Positions 16,448 to 27,109 of a stretch of DNA of 34,070 bases are shown here, in pieces. The position numbers were made by a program, and so were the translations under genes. How positions within the stretch are numbered: position 1 is the first letter of the stretch; every line of letters starts with the position of its first letter. Under the pieces are notes generated by a model. The model made no database searches. It saw nothing but the letters and a program-made list of their open reading frames with translations, and had not been told where the DNA came from. Origin of the DNA: Pseudomonadota bacterium (GTDB lineage: Bacteria; Myxococcota_A; UBA796; GCA-2862545). The stretch lies in assembly GCA_947490265.1 (NCBI GenBank), contig CANLGQ010000009.1:1-34070 (forward strand), written 5' to 3'.

Positions 16448-18493
16448 ATGCCGGCCGCATCCGTGTCAGGACTGCTAGGAATGATCGCCGCCCACCAGGA
16501 CCTGGGGCAGTACCAGGAACTGCTCTGGGAAGGCGGATTTGGCGACTACCTCGACATCGTCCGCCAGGATCCCGGCGTGGCGCGAAACGCCTACCAGCGA
16601 CTCTACGACCTCGTCGTGTCGTACGGGCACGAGGATTACACCGAGTACAAGAAGAGTATCCGTCGTTACACGTTCTTCGACGATCCCTTCGAACAGGGGT
16701 CCGATGCCGTGTTCGGACTCGACGTCCACCTCATGAAGCTGGTCCGCGTGCTGCACGCCGCGGCCCTCGGCTATGGCCCCGAGCGACGGGTGATCCTCCT
16801 CCACGGTCCAGTGGGCTCGTCGAAGTCGACCATCGCCCGGCTGTTCAAGAAGGGCCTGGAGGCGTACTCCCGCTCCGAAAAGGGACGGCTCTACAGCTTC
16901 GTCTGGGTGGACGCGAACGGGAAAGAGACGCCGTGCCCGATGAACGAGGAGCCGCTGAAGCTCCTGCCCGAGTCGACCCGACCCGCGGTGCTGAACGAGA
17001 TCAACGGCGGAAGCCGGACCCCGTACCCGGTTCGCCTCGAAGGCGACCTCTGCCCGGTGTGCCGACACCTGTACCGCGAGGTGATGCGCGAGGTCCACGG
17101 CGACTTCCTCGAGCTCGCCAAGCGAATCAAGGTGCGCCGGCTGGTGCTCTCCGAGCGCGACCGGATCGGGATCGGCACCTTCCAACCGAAGGACGAGAAG
17201 AACCAGGACTCTACCGAACTTACCGGCGACATCAATTACCGGCTCATCGCCGAGTATGGGTCAGACTCCGACCCCCGGGCGTTCAACTTCGACGGGGAGT
17301 TCAACGTCGCGAACCGCGGCCTCATCGAATTCATCGAGGTGCTCAAGCTCGACGTGGCGTTCCTCTACGACCTGCTGGGCGCCTCGCAGGAGCACCGAGT
17401 AAAACCGAAGAAGTTTGCGCAGACCCACATCGACGAAGTCATCCTCGGCCACACCAACGAACCCGAATTTCGGCGCCTACAGAACAACGAGTACATGGAG
17501 GCGCTGCGCGACCGCACGATCAAGATCGACGTGCCGTACATCACCCGCCCGAGCCAGGAAGCGCGGATCTACCAGAAAGACTTCAATCGCCGCAAAGTGG
17601 CGGCGCACATCGCGCCCCACACCATCGAAACGGCGGCCTTGTGGGCGGTGCTCACCCGGCTGGAAGAGCCCAGCAACCACAAGCTCAGCCTGATTCAAAA
17701 GGCCCGACTCTACGACGGACGCGCCATCCCCGGCTTCACCGAGGATCACGTGAAGGAGCTCCGAAAGACCGCGAAGCGCGAAGGTCTGGAGGGGATCTCT
17801 CCCCGCTACATTCAAGACAAGATCAGCAACGCCCTGGTGCGCAACCCGGGCGTCACCTGCATGAACCCGTTCATGATCCTGAACGAGCTCGACAGCGGCC
17901 TCGACCAGCACAGCCTGCTCTCCGGCGACGAACAGAAGGAGCGGTTCCGCGAGCTCCTGGGCGTCGTGAAGCAGGAATACGAGGACCAGGTAAAGAACGA
18001 GGTTCAAAAGGCAATCTCGGCCGACGAGGGCGCGCTCCGTCGGCTCTCCGGAAACTACATCGACAACCTGCGAGCCTATGTGCTGAAGGAGAAGGTGCGC
18101 AACGCATTCACCGGGGCAGCCGAGGAGCCGAACGAGCGGCTCCTTCGATCGATCGAGGAGAAGATCGACATCCCCGAGGGGCGGAAAGACGATTTCCGCC
18201 GCGAGCTCATGAACTACATCGCCGGGCTCGCGCTCGATGGAAAGACCTTCGACTACACGATGAACGAGCGCCTGCACCGGGCGCTCGAGCTCAAGCTGTT
18301 CGAGGACAGCAAGGACAGCATCAAGCTGACGAGCCTCGTGACGCAAGTGGTCGACGCCGAAACCCAGGCGAAGATCAACATCGTGAAACAGCGTTTGATC
18401 GACCACTACGGCTACTGCGAAACCTGCAGTTCCGACGTGCTCCAGTACGTGGCCAGCATCTTCGCCCGCGGCGATGCCTCTCCTCGAAAATAG
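16448..18493 (+). CDS. prkA: PrkA family serine protein kinase
   Basis: A 681-aa cytoplasmic protein of the PrkA/YeaG family, AAA+-related kinases or proteases tied to stress, stationary phase and sporulation. The AAA-type core has Walker [10 protein letters not shown] (120-128) after RVILLHG. Later family-typical stretches include [57 protein letters not shown] and [13 protein letters not shown], and the PrkA C-terminal domain follows. Length is close to the family norm of about 640 aa. The ATG follows GAGGAGGAG at good spacing. It is the first gene of the conserved prkA-yeaH-spoVR module found in many proteobacteria and spore formers. B. subtilis PrkA affects sporulation and E. coli YeaG affects nitrogen-starvation survival. 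A role in starvation or development is likely but inferred. Confidence 0.96.
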   Translation: MPAASVSGLLGMIAAHQDLGQYQELLWEGGFGDYLDIVRQDPGVARNAYQRLYDLVVSYGHEDYTEYKKSIRRYTFFDDPFEQGSDAVFGLDVHLMKLVRVLHAAALGYGPERRVILLHGPVGSSKSTIARLFKKGLEAYSRSEKGRLYSFVWVDANGKETPCPMNEEPLKLLPESTRPAVLNEINGGSRTPYPVRLEGDLCPVCRHLYREVMREVHGDFLELAKRIKVRRLVLSERDRIGIGTFQPKDEKNQDSTELTGDINYRLIAEYGSDSDPRAFNFDGEFNVANRGLIEFIEVLKLDVAFLYDLLGASQEHRVKPKKFAQTHIDEVILGHTNEPEFRRLQNNEYMEALRDRTIKIDVPYITRPSQEARIYQKDFNRRKVAAHIAPHTIETAALWAVLTRLEEPSNHKLSLIQKARLYDGRAIPGFTEDHVKELRKTAKREGLEGISPRYIQDKISNALVRNPGVTCMNPFMILNELDSGLDQHSLLSGDEQKERFRELLGVVKQEYEDQVKNEVQKAISADEGALRRLSGNYIDNLRAYVLKEKVRNAFTGAAEEPNERLLRSIEEKIDIPEGRKDDFRRELMNYIAGLALDGKTFDYTMNERLHRALELKLFEDSKDSIKLTSLVTQVVDAETQAKINIVKQRLIDHYGYCETCSSDVLQYVASIFARGDASPRK

Positions 18494-18509
18494 CGCTCGG
18501 AGGTGACCG

Positions 18510-19589
<1,080 letters not shown>

Positions 19590-19593
19590 CGCC

Positions 19594-21126
19594 ATGTCCC
19601 GGATGCCCAGTCGGTTCCTGCGCGAAGGCCGCCAACTCCCCGGCGAGCTCGAGGAGGCGCGACAGTCGATCGAGGCGCTCGCCCGAAGCTATGGCCTCGA
19701 TTTCTTCGACACGATCTTCGAGATGTGCACCTACGACGAGATCAACATGGTGGCCGCTTACGGTGGCTTTCCCACCCGGTATCCGCACTGGCGGTTCGGG
19801 ATGGAATTCCTCGAGATGCAGAAGTCCTATGAGTACGGCCTTTCGAAGATCTACGAGATGGTGATCAACACCGACCCCTCCTACGCCTACTTGATGGACT
19901 GCAACCTCGTCGTCGACCAGAAGCTCGTGATGGCCCACGTTTTCGGGCATGTCGATTTCTTCAAGAATAACGCCTGGTTTGCGCACACCAACCGCAAGAT
20001 GCTCGACGAGATGGCGAACCACGCGACGAAGGTTCGCAACGCGATGGAGAAGCACGGGACGGGCGAGGTCGAGGCCTTTATCGACCAGTGCCTCTCGATC
20101 GACAACCTGATCGACCCCCACGGGCCCCACATCGTCCGCCGCCGACCCATCGACGAGGACGCTTTGGACAGCGAAGCCCCCCGTGCCGACATCCCCAAGA
20201 TGCCGGCCCGCGACTACATGGACAAGCACATCAATCCACCGGACTACCTCGAGGACCAGCGCAAGCGCCGAGACGACGAGATACGGCGGATGAAGGGGTT
20301 TCCCGAGGAGCCGGTGCGCGACGTGATGGCGTTCGTGCTGGAGCACGCACCGCTGCCGCGCTGGAAGCAGGAAATCCTGCGGATGATCCACGACGAGGCC
20401 GAGTACTTCGCGCCCCAAGCCCAGACGAAGGTGATGAACGAGGGGTGGGCCTCGTACTGGCACACCCTGCTCATGACCCGCCATATCCTCGCTCCCAGCG
20501 AGGTGATCGACTACGCCGACCATCACAGCGGCACCACCGCCATGCGCCCGGGTCAGTTCAACCCGTACAAGATCGGGCTGGAGCTGTGGCGCCACATCGA
20601 GGAGCGCTGGAACAAGGGCCGCTTCGGGAAGGAGTGGTTGGACTGTGACGACCCCGTGCTGCGCCGGAACTGGGACACCGGCGCCGGCCTCGGCCGGGAA
20701 AAGATCTTCGAGATCCGGCGCACCCACAACGACATCACGTTCCTCGACACGTTCCTCACCGAGGACTTCTGCCGAGAGATGGGGTTCTTCACTACGAAAT
20801 TCGACCCGAAGTCGCGGGAGTGGTTGCTCGACAGCCGGGAGTTCCACGAGGTGAAACAAGGCCTCCTGAACCAGTTGGCCAGTCGAGGAAGTCCCCGGAT
20901 CTACGTCGTCGACGCGAACCACGAGAACCGAGGCGAGCTGCGCCTGTGGCACGATTACGACGCGCTCGATCTGCAGCTCGAGTGGGCCACCGTGACGCTC
21001 GGGAACCTCGTCTCCCTGTGGGGTGGGCGACCCGTGCACGTCGACACCCGCGTCGAGGGAAAGCCGGTGCGACTGACCCACGACGGCTCGGAGATGAAAC
21101 GACAGACCCGAAAGGAGGAAGAATGA
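19594..21126 (+). CDS. spoVR: SpoVR family protein (YcgB)
   Basis: A 510-aa cytoplasmic protein, the same length class as E. coli YcgB. Family features are YGLDFFDTIFEMCTYDEINMVAAYGGFPTRYPHW, YAYLMDCNLVVDQKLVMAHVFGHVDFFKNN, HDEAEYFAPQAQTKVMNEGWASYWH and NPYKIGLELWRHIEERW. Several conserved His and Glu residues suggest a metal site, but no reaction is established. SpoVR is needed for normal spore cortex in Bacillus. In Myxococcota the module is plausibly linked to starvation or fruiting-body development (inference). Its Shine-Dalgarno GGAGGT (19582-19587) overlaps the yeaH stop. Its own stop overlaps the next gene (ATGA). Confidence 0.95.
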   Translation: MSRMPSRFLREGRQLPGELEEARQSIEALARSYGLDFFDTIFEMCTYDEINMVAAYGGFPTRYPHWRFGMEFLEMQKSYEYGLSKIYEMVINTDPSYAYLMDCNLVVDQKLVMAHVFGHVDFFKNNAWFAHTNRKMLDEMANHATKVRNAMEKHGTGEVEAFIDQCLSIDNLIDPHGPHIVRRRPIDEDALDSEAPRADIPKMPARDYMDKHINPPDYLEDQRKRRDDEIRRMKGFPEEPVRDVMAFVLEHAPLPRWKQEILRMIHDEAEYFAPQAQTKVMNEGWASYWHTLLMTRHILAPSEVIDYADHHSGTTAMRPGQFNPYKIGLELWRHIEERWNKGRFGKEWLDCDDPVLRRNWDTGAGLGREKIFEIRRTHNDITFLDTFLTEDFCREMGFFTTKFDPKSREWLLDSREFHEVKQGLLNQLASRGSPRIYVVDANHENRGELRLWHDYDALDLQLEWATVTLGNLVSLWGGRPVHVDTRVEGKPVRLTHDGSEMKRQTRKEEE

Positions 21127-21542
21127 AGCCTCTTTCCGAGGCGCTCGACGCGCTGGGCGGGCAGCCGGGGACGGCCCGCGCCGAGGGGACGGCGGGATCG
21201 ATCGAGGTCGACGTCGCCGACGTCGACCGGCTGGGCGTGCGGGTGTCCCGGGTGAAGGTCGCTCGGTCCCCGGTCGACGTGGAAGCGGAAGCTCACGCGC
21301 TGCCCCAGCGCCTGCGCGCACTGCCCCACGCGATCGCCCCGGTGGAGGTGGCGCCCACACTCGGAGGGGCGCGACTCCGCAGCATCCCCGCGCACGCGAA
21401 GGACGGTTGGTTCGAGGTGGCGATCGAGCCCGGTGAATCGGTCGTCACCCGCACGGTCCGGCGCGGCGCGGAGCGAGTATCGGGGGACTGGACGATGACC
21501 CGCGAGCAGCTCGAGCAGCTCGTCGAAGAACTCGGAGGGTAG
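21123..21542 (+). CDS. Hypothetical protein coupled to spoVR (139 aa)
   Basis: A small acidic protein of no family I recognise. It is beta-rich with short charged repeats (GSIEVDVADVDRLGVRVSRVKVARSPVDVEAEA, then PVEVAPTLGGARLRS, GWFEVAIEPGESVVTRTVRR) and ends in a helix MTREQLEQLVEELGG. It has no signal peptide or membrane helix. The start overlaps the spoVR stop as ATGA and is preceded by AAGGAGG (21112-21118), a near-perfect ribosome-binding site. It is therefore almost certainly translated as the fourth gene of the prkA operon. A longer in-frame extension to 20820 lies inside spoVR and is rejected. It may be an accessory partner of PrkA, YeaH or SpoVR (inference). Confidence 0.85.
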   Translation: MKPLSEALDALGGQPGTARAEGTAGSIEVDVADVDRLGVRVSRVKVARSPVDVEAEAHALPQRLRALPHAIAPVEVAPTLGGARLRSIPAHAKDGWFEVAIEPGESVVTRTVRRGAERVSGDWTMTREQLEQLVEELGG

Positions 21543-21598
21543 CCTCACCCCCGCGCAGATCCGGTCGACTCGCGGCTACACTGCCCGGGGAGGTGGAC

Positions 21599-23056
21599 GT
21601 GTGGTTGGCCCTGTCCGTGAGCTTGGCCGCAGCCCGCATGCCTTGTGGGACGGAGGAGGCGCTCCGCCATGCGCCGCCACCGGCCCGCGCGCCGCGCGCC
21701 GCTGCGCCCCCGTCCGAACCCGCCCACCGCGACCCCTACGGCGTAGAAAACGTGAGAACCAGCGCTAATTTCGCCGTGCGATGGGGGCCCGACTACATCC
21801 CCGAGGAGCAGGTCACCCAGCTGTTGAACGCGATGGAGATCGCCTGGAGCGTCCAGGTCACGAACATGGGCCACCCGCGCCCGCTCGGGACCGACCAGTG
21901 GTACTTCAACGTGTACATCGGCAATACGGGGGGCGGTGCGCCCAGTATCGGCGACTTCGGCGGGTTTCAGACGTTCGACTCCGACGGCTACCCGATGATC
22001 GTGATGAACCCGCTCACCCTGGACGACGAAGACGGGGCGGAGGCCACCGCGATCCACGAGTTCTATCACGCCATTCAGAGCTCTCTCGGCCGCTACCCGT
22101 ATGCCGGCCTCGGCGCCTGGTACTGGGAGGCCACCGCCGAGTGGGCCGCCGCTTCGACCCGTCCCACCAACCCCGCCGTCGGCTCGAGCGCCTACGGGTA
22201 TGCGTTGCTCCCGGATCTGCCGGTCAACTTCTTCGACTACCCCGACTCGAACGCGCTCCAGGAGAGCCATCAGTACGGGGCCTTCCTCTTTCCGTGGTAC
22301 CTCTCTGGCCTCTTCGGCCCGGAGCTGATCCGCGACACCTGGGTGATTCCCGGGTCCTCCGACGACCCGCTCGAGGTCCTCCGGGAGCAGCTCGCGCTGC
22401 GGGGCGAGGACTTCGACGCGGTGTGGCTCGACCACATCGCCACCCTGGCCGCGTGGGACTTCCCCATGGCCGACCTGTGGCATGACGAGGTCACCTACCT
22501 GGCGAACTATGTGGGAAGTCGGCAATACGCCGGCGTCTTCTCCACGGATGGGCGGCACGAGCCCCTGCGACGCGAGGGCTGGGGCGAGGCCCCGGGACGC
22601 TACGGCTTCAACGTATTCGTGCTGCAAGACCCGCGGTTCGGCGACGTGGACATCGAGGTCACCGGCGACGCCCTGGGCGACGCCGGGAGTCCGGCCACGT
22701 TCGTGGCTCGGGTCGTCCACATCGACGGCTACGACGCCCGGTACACCCCGCTGGTGTTCGACGGCGCGACGGCCCGCGCGACGGTGCCGGTCGACGGCGC
22801 CGACCAGGTGCTGCTGGTGGTGGGGGCCCTCACCCCGGCAACCACCCACTGGGACAGCGAGACCTTCGCGTTCACGATGACGATGTCGATCGGGGAGCCG
22901 CCGGATCCCGGATCGGGTGGGTTGTCCATCGAAACCCCGAAACCGACCGAACCAGTGCCCTCGGTCTGTGCCACCGGTGCTGAGACGTGGAGCCCGCTGA
23001 CCTTGGCCGTCCTCCTGGCCCTCCGACGACGATCACGCGCCCCGAACCGCGTTTGA
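21599..23056 (+). CDS. Secreted HExxH metalloprotease-like protein with a MYXO-CTERM-like tail
   Basis: A 485-aa protein with a short hydrophobic N-terminus (WLALSVSLAAARMP) that probably serves as a signal peptide. Its zinc motif is HEFYH (about residues 153-157, in AEATAIHEFYHAIQ). A downstream WYWEATAEWAA could supply a Glu ligand as in gluzincin-type peptidases. A C-terminal half rich in Val/Thr/Asp is probably beta-sandwich. The C-terminus has Cys-Ala-Thr-Gly, a hydrophobic stretch (LTLAVLLAL) and RRRSR. This matches the Cys-hydrophobic-basic plan of the MYXO-CTERM sorting signal for surface attachment. I chose GTG 21599 because GGGGAGG (21587-21593) is correctly spaced for it; GTG 21593 would overlap that site. 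TACACT at 21576-21581 may be a -10. It converges with the following minus-strand gene with one base between stops. Confidence 0.85.
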   Translation: MWLALSVSLAAARMPCGTEEALRHAPPPARAPRAAAPPSEPAHRDPYGVENVRTSANFAVRWGPDYIPEEQVTQLLNAMEIAWSVQVTNMGHPRPLGTDQWYFNVYIGNTGGGAPSIGDFGGFQTFDSDGYPMIVMNPLTLDDEDGAEATAIHEFYHAIQSSLGRYPYAGLGAWYWEATAEWAAASTRPTNPAVGSSAYGYALLPDLPVNFFDYPDSNALQESHQYGAFLFPWYLSGLFGPELIRDTWVIPGSSDDPLEVLREQLALRGEDFDAVWLDHIATLAAWDFPMADLWHDEVTYLANYVGSRQYAGVFSTDGRHEPLRREGWGEAPGRYGFNVFVLQDPRFGDVDIEVTGDALGDAGSPATFVARVVHIDGYDARYTPLVFDGATARATVPVDGADQVLLVVGALTPATTHWDSETFAFTMTMSIGEPPDPGSGGLSIETPKPTEPVPSVCATGAETWSPLTLAVLLALRRRSRAPNRV

Positions 23057-23057
23057 G

Positions 23058-26000
23058 TCAGGGCGTTCGGCCGCCGATGGACGCCCAGGTCTCGTCGGCC
23101 AGGGCCGTGAGCTCCGCGGAGAATCGCCCCGAGAAGCGATCCTCGGTCCGTCGGGCGAGCTCAGCCGCCTCGACCCGATTCCCCCCCCGAGCCAGCGTGC
23201 TCGCCAGCCGAAGGGCGAACTGGATCTCGAGGTTCGATCCCGTCCCGCGCAGCGCCTCAGCCGCCTCGTGGGCGCACGTGCGCGCATCGTCCGAATCTCC
23301 CCGAGCCAGCGCAACGTCGTGAAGGGCCCATAGCAACTCGGCCTCGACCGCTCGCCAGCCACCGCCCCGCGCGGCCACCAGCCCAGATCGAAGCCAGGGT
23401 TCGGCCTGCTCGTGCTGCCCGAGCCTGGCGAGGCCGCGTCCGAGCACCCCGTGGCAACGACCGACCCACAATGGTTCGCGCACCGCAAAGATCCGGCACG
23501 CTTCCAGGGCGAGTTCGGTCGCATCCTCACCGGCCTCGAAACGCGTCGTTGCGAGACCCATGCGCACGAGGCCAGCCAACCGGGAACCCAGATCCGTCTG
23601 GAGCGACTCCGCGCGCTCCCAGGCGGCGCGGGAGCCCGGGAGGTCACCGCGCAGACCCAGGGACGTTCCAAGCGCGCAAAGCACCCGCGACTCGAGGTCT
23701 TCGCTCGCTCCCTCGACTCGGCGCGCCGCCGCGAACAAGCGCGGGAGCGGATCCTCGCCGGTGTGCACCGCGAGTTGGCTCGCCACGATCGCGTACTCGG
23801 CGTGCCGAAGGTCGTGTAGGGGGATCGCAGCGGCGGCGGCAGCGGCTGTCCACAGGTCGAGAAGCCCCTGGCACTCGCCGACGTTGCCGACGTTCACCGC
23901 CTCCGCGGCAGCCGCCTGAAGACCGGGCAGCGCATCGGCGGGACGCCCCGCACCCACCAGGTGGCGACCCCGTCGACCGTCGCTCCCCGGACCGGTGGAC
24001 ACTTCAGCGCACGCCTCGTGCCACCAATGGGCACGGCCCGCGCTGACCGCCGCCGCGCACAGCGCCTCGCGAAACGGTGCGCTCCCCAATTCGGGGGGCA
24101 GCGCCTCGACCGGAGGAACGACCCCCGCGGCCAAACACGCCGCGCGCCAGGTGGCCTCGGACGCCCCGGCTCCGAGGGTGGCGGCGATCTCCCATGCCGC
24201 GCGCCGCTCGGTGCCCAGTGGGGCGAGAACCTCGATGCGAGCCAGCTCGATCGCGCGAACATCCTCCGGGAGCGAGACCGCGAACTCGGGCCGCAGTGCA
24301 AAGCCCTCGTCGGTCACCACCAGCTGATCCCGATCGGCGAGCCACCGAAGCAACCTCACCGCAAAACCCGGGTTTCCGTCCGCTCGGCGGGCGAGCCCGA
24401 CTCGCGTCATGCGCTCGAGGGGAAGGAGTCGATCGAGGATCGATTGGACCTCCAGGTCCGACAGGGGGCCCAACGCTAGGCCGGCCTCGAGGTGTAGGGC
24501 AGGGGGTCGGACCGCGGCGGCGAGCACCAGCGCACCCGCCTGGATCCACCCGGTCACGACCGGAAGGTCGGCCGGCTCCAGGTCATCGGCGAGTACCACC
24601 CGAGGCCGACGCCCGCTGCCTGGCGGGATCGCGCCAAGGCGCACGACCTCGGCCGCGCCGCTCGCCAGGCACAGCTCCCCAAAGGCCCGGAGAAAGTGAC
24701 TTCGACCCACCCCGGGGGGCCCCGTCGCGAGCACGCAGGCGCCGGGCCCACCCGAGGCGATCCGGGCGAGGGCCTGCCACGCGAGGTCGACCGCCTCGTC
24801 GCGGCCGACCAGGGGTGACACCCGCGCCGCCAGCAGCCCCTCCCCGAGGCCGCTCAGGAACGGCGTGGGGGGAGAGACCCCAATCGACCGCCAACCCGGC
24901 GGAAACGGGGCCGGCGGTGGCCGCGGGCGGGACGCGGGCGGCGGCAGGGGGCTCAGGTCGCCCACCGGGGTGATGCGCGTGGAGCCGAACGCATCGGGGA
25001 GTGCGACCGCGGCGGGCGCAAGCGAGCGGCTGGGGCCCGGCGGCGACCGCGCCGGCCCGAGGGCGGACAGCGCTGCGAGCGCGTCCGCGGCTGTTTCGAA
25101 CCGGTCGATGGGTGCTTTCTCCAGCAACACCCGAAGCCAGGCCTCGAGCCCCTCCGGCACCTCCATGGCGGGAACCAACGGCGGGATCGGCGCGCCACAT
25201 TGGGCGAGGAGGAGCTCCACCGGGTCGGATCCCCGAAACACGGTTTCGCCTGTGACCAGGCGCCACACCAACCCGCCCAGTGCGTACAGGTCCGTCCACG
25301 GGCCGATTTCGTCCGTCCTTCCCCGCGCCTGCTCCGGAGCGAGGTAGGCCGGGGTCCCAAACGCGCAGCCGCTCCGGCGCGACATCATGCCGACCAGTCC
25401 AAAGTCGGACAGCCGAGCCGAACTTGGGTTTCCCGTAGCGTCGAGGAGCACGTTGTCGAGCTTGACGTCGAGGTGGAGCACGCCCCGGGCGTGGGCGTGG
25501 GCAAGGGCCCCGAGCATCGCCTCCGAGATCTGGCGAACCTCCCGCCACCCCCACCGATCGGCGTGCCGGGCCGCCACGCCGCCCCCCATGTACTCCATCA
25601 CCAGGCAGGGGCTGCCCTCGGGCTGCCCCAGCATCGCCCCCGCGCCTGCGTCCAGCCGCAGGAACGCCAGCGTCTGCACCACGTGCGGGTGATCCAGGCT
25701 GGCTACCGCCGCGACCTCGTCCGAGAACAGAGCGTCGAGATCACCGTGATCTCCCCCCGCATCCAGGCGAAGCACCTTGAGCGCCACGTCTCGACCGGAG
25801 GCGCGGTGCACGCCCCGCCACACCTGACCCATTCCCCCTTCCCCGAGCAGATCCCCGACCGAGAACGGCCCCACCGGCACCCCGGCGCCTCGCCCTCGGA
25901 GCACCACGAGCTGCGGAAGCGCCACGTCCTGCGCGAGGCCTGCACGCCGCGCGAGCTGGAGCGCCAACGCGGCCCGATCCGGGTCGCCCTCGAGCCGGCG

Positions 26001-27050
26001 CACGCACAACTGCAGCGCCCGAATCGCGATGACGTCTGAGCGAACCCGATCGAGCGCCCGCTCGACCTCAGCGAGCGCGCGATCCAGGCCGGCCCGGTCT
26101 CCCCGCGTGGCCGCGATCGCGGCGACCACCGCGCGGAACGACAGGTCACCGAGGAGGGCCGGATCGGCCTGAGGAAGCGACTGTTCCGCGAGGTCTGGTT
26201 CGCCGATGCGGATCCAGGCTTCGGCGAGGAGCAGAGCACCTTCTCGCGCGGCGGCTCCGGGTGGAGGAGAGACATCGGCCAACAGCCCGATGGCCCGGCG
26301 CGGATCGTCGTCGATCAGCGCAAGTCGGGCCGAAAGGACCGTGGCCTCGGCGCCAAACAGCGGGCTGGACCCCAGCAGCGGCTTGGCCCGCCCGAGGAAG
26401 GTCGCAGCCTCGGCCGGATCGCGACTGGCCAGCACGAGGGCGAGGGTCATAAAAAGCGGCGCCAACGGTGTCTGGTTCGGGATGCCCTCCATCCGGCTGA
26501 TTGCCGACCGCAACTGCCGCTCGGCCTCCTCGCTCCGCCCGAGCCGCATCAAGCAGGTCCCCGCACCGTACTCGGCATTGGCCTCGCCATAGGCGTCGCC
26601 CAAAGCGCGGTACCGTCCCGCGGCCGCAGTGTAGCGCGCGGCAGCTTCTCCGAAGATCTCGCGGTGCTCCAGGGTAGACGCCAAGAACCGCTGACCGTGG
26701 GCCAAAACCCACGGATCTACGCCGATCTGAATCGCCCGCTCCAAGGGCGGCGCCCCGCCCATCGCGTCGCCCACCATCGCCCGGGCCGTGCCGAGCCCGA
26801 GCAACGCCAGAGTGAGCACGGTCGGATCGCCCCGGGCCGCATCGAGTTCGGCCACGAGGGGCTCGAAGCGCGCGGCGGCTGCGCGCGCGTCTTCGCCGAG
26901 CGCAGCCCACGCCTCCGTCAGCCGGACTTCCGCACGACCCGGTGTCACCGGGCCATCCAGCAGGGCGATTGCACCCCGGACGTCCCCTGCGCGGAACCGT
27001 TCGATGAGTTCGGCCTCGGGACCGCTCACGAGAAAGCCATGCTCTGCCAC
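23058..27050 (-). CDS. TPR-protein kinase-STAND ATPase-TPR protein, paralog A
   Basis: A 1330-aa cytoplasmic multidomain protein with no signal peptide or membrane helix. Residues 1-390 are helical TPR-like repeats (AEHGFLVSGPEAEL opening). The kinase domain spans about 393-665: glycine loop GEGGMGQV (403-410), Lys425, the catalytic loop HLDVKLDN (526-533) instead of HRD, DFG (549-551) and FGTPAYLAPE ending at 573. A Pro-rich linker (about 668-730) precedes a STAND/AAA-16-type ATPase. This opens with PLVGRDEA and has Walker A GPPGVGRS (777-784, Arg instead of Lys), RPRVVLADDLE and RRADGNPGFAV. The last 300 residues are TPR-like. Related kinase-AAA-TPR proteins include mycobacterial PknK, though its kinase is N-terminal. 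I chose GTG 27050 by homology to the tandem paralog upstream. It lies 59 bp downstream of that paralog and is probably co-transcribed. Confidence 0.9.
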   Translation of the reverse strand: MAEHGFLVSGPEAELIERFRAGDVRGAIALLDGPVTPGRAEVRLTEAWAALGEDARAAAARFEPLVAELDAARGDPTVLTLALLGLGTARAMVGDAMGGAPPLERAIQIGVDPWVLAHGQRFLASTLEHREIFGEAAARYTAAAGRYRALGDAYGEANAEYGAGTCLMRLGRSEEAERQLRSAISRMEGIPNQTPLAPLFMTLALVLASRDPAEAATFLGRAKPLLGSSPLFGAEATVLSARLALIDDDPRRAIGLLADVSPPPGAAAREGALLLAEAWIRIGEPDLAEQSLPQADPALLGDLSFRAVVAAIAATRGDRAGLDRALAEVERALDRVRSDVIAIRALQLCVRRLEGDPDRAALALQLARRAGLAQDVALPQLVVLRGRGAGVPVGPFSVGDLLGEGGMGQVWRGVHRASGRDVALKVLRLDAGGDHGDLDALFSDEVAAVASLDHPHVVQTLAFLRLDAGAGAMLGQPEGSPCLVMEYMGGGVAARHADRWGWREVRQISEAMLGALAHAHARGVLHLDVKLDNVLLDATGNPSSARLSDFGLVGMMSRRSGCAFGTPAYLAPEQARGRTDEIGPWTDLYALGGLVWRLVTGETVFRGSDPVELLLAQCGAPIPPLVPAMEVPEGLEAWLRVLLEKAPIDRFETAADALAALSALGPARSPPGPSRSLAPAAVALPDAFGSTRITPVGDLSPLPPPASRPRPPPAPFPPGWRSIGVSPPTPFLSGLGEGLLAARVSPLVGRDEAVDLAWQALARIASGGPGACVLATGPPGVGRSHFLRAFGELCLASGAAEVVRLGAIPPGSGRRPRVVLADDLEPADLPVVTGWIQAGALVLAAAVRPPALHLEAGLALGPLSDLEVQSILDRLLPLERMTRVGLARRADGNPGFAVRLLRWLADRDQLVVTDEGFALRPEFAVSLPEDVRAIELARIEVLAPLGTERRAAWEIAATLGAGASEATWRAACLAAGVVPPVEALPPELGSAPFREALCAAAVSAGRAHWWHEACAEVSTGPGSDGRRGRHLVGAGRPADALPGLQAAAAEAVNVGNVGECQGLLDLWTAAAAAAAIPLHDLRHAEYAIVASQLAVHTGEDPLPRLFAAARRVEGASEDLESRVLCALGTSLGLRGDLPGSRAAWERAESLQTDLGSRLAGLVRMGLATTRFEAGEDATELALEACRIFAVREPLWVGRCHGVLGRGLARLGQHEQAEPWLRSGLVAARGGGWRAVEAELLWALHDVALARGDSDDARTCAHEAAEALRGTGSNLEIQFALRLASTLARGGNRVEAAELARRTEDRFSGRFSAELTALADETWASIGGRTP

Positions 27051-27109
27051 CCTGGTTGGGGGGACCCTACCGCGCCTGAGCGCGCCGGCCGGGGGCGAGC
27101 ACGGTGGCC

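Noticed and set aside
27071-27084. CGCGC-ctga-GCGCG hairpin between the tandem paralogs
   Set aside because: A five-pair GC stem is expected by chance at this composition and has no T-run. It does not show that the genes are transcribed separately.
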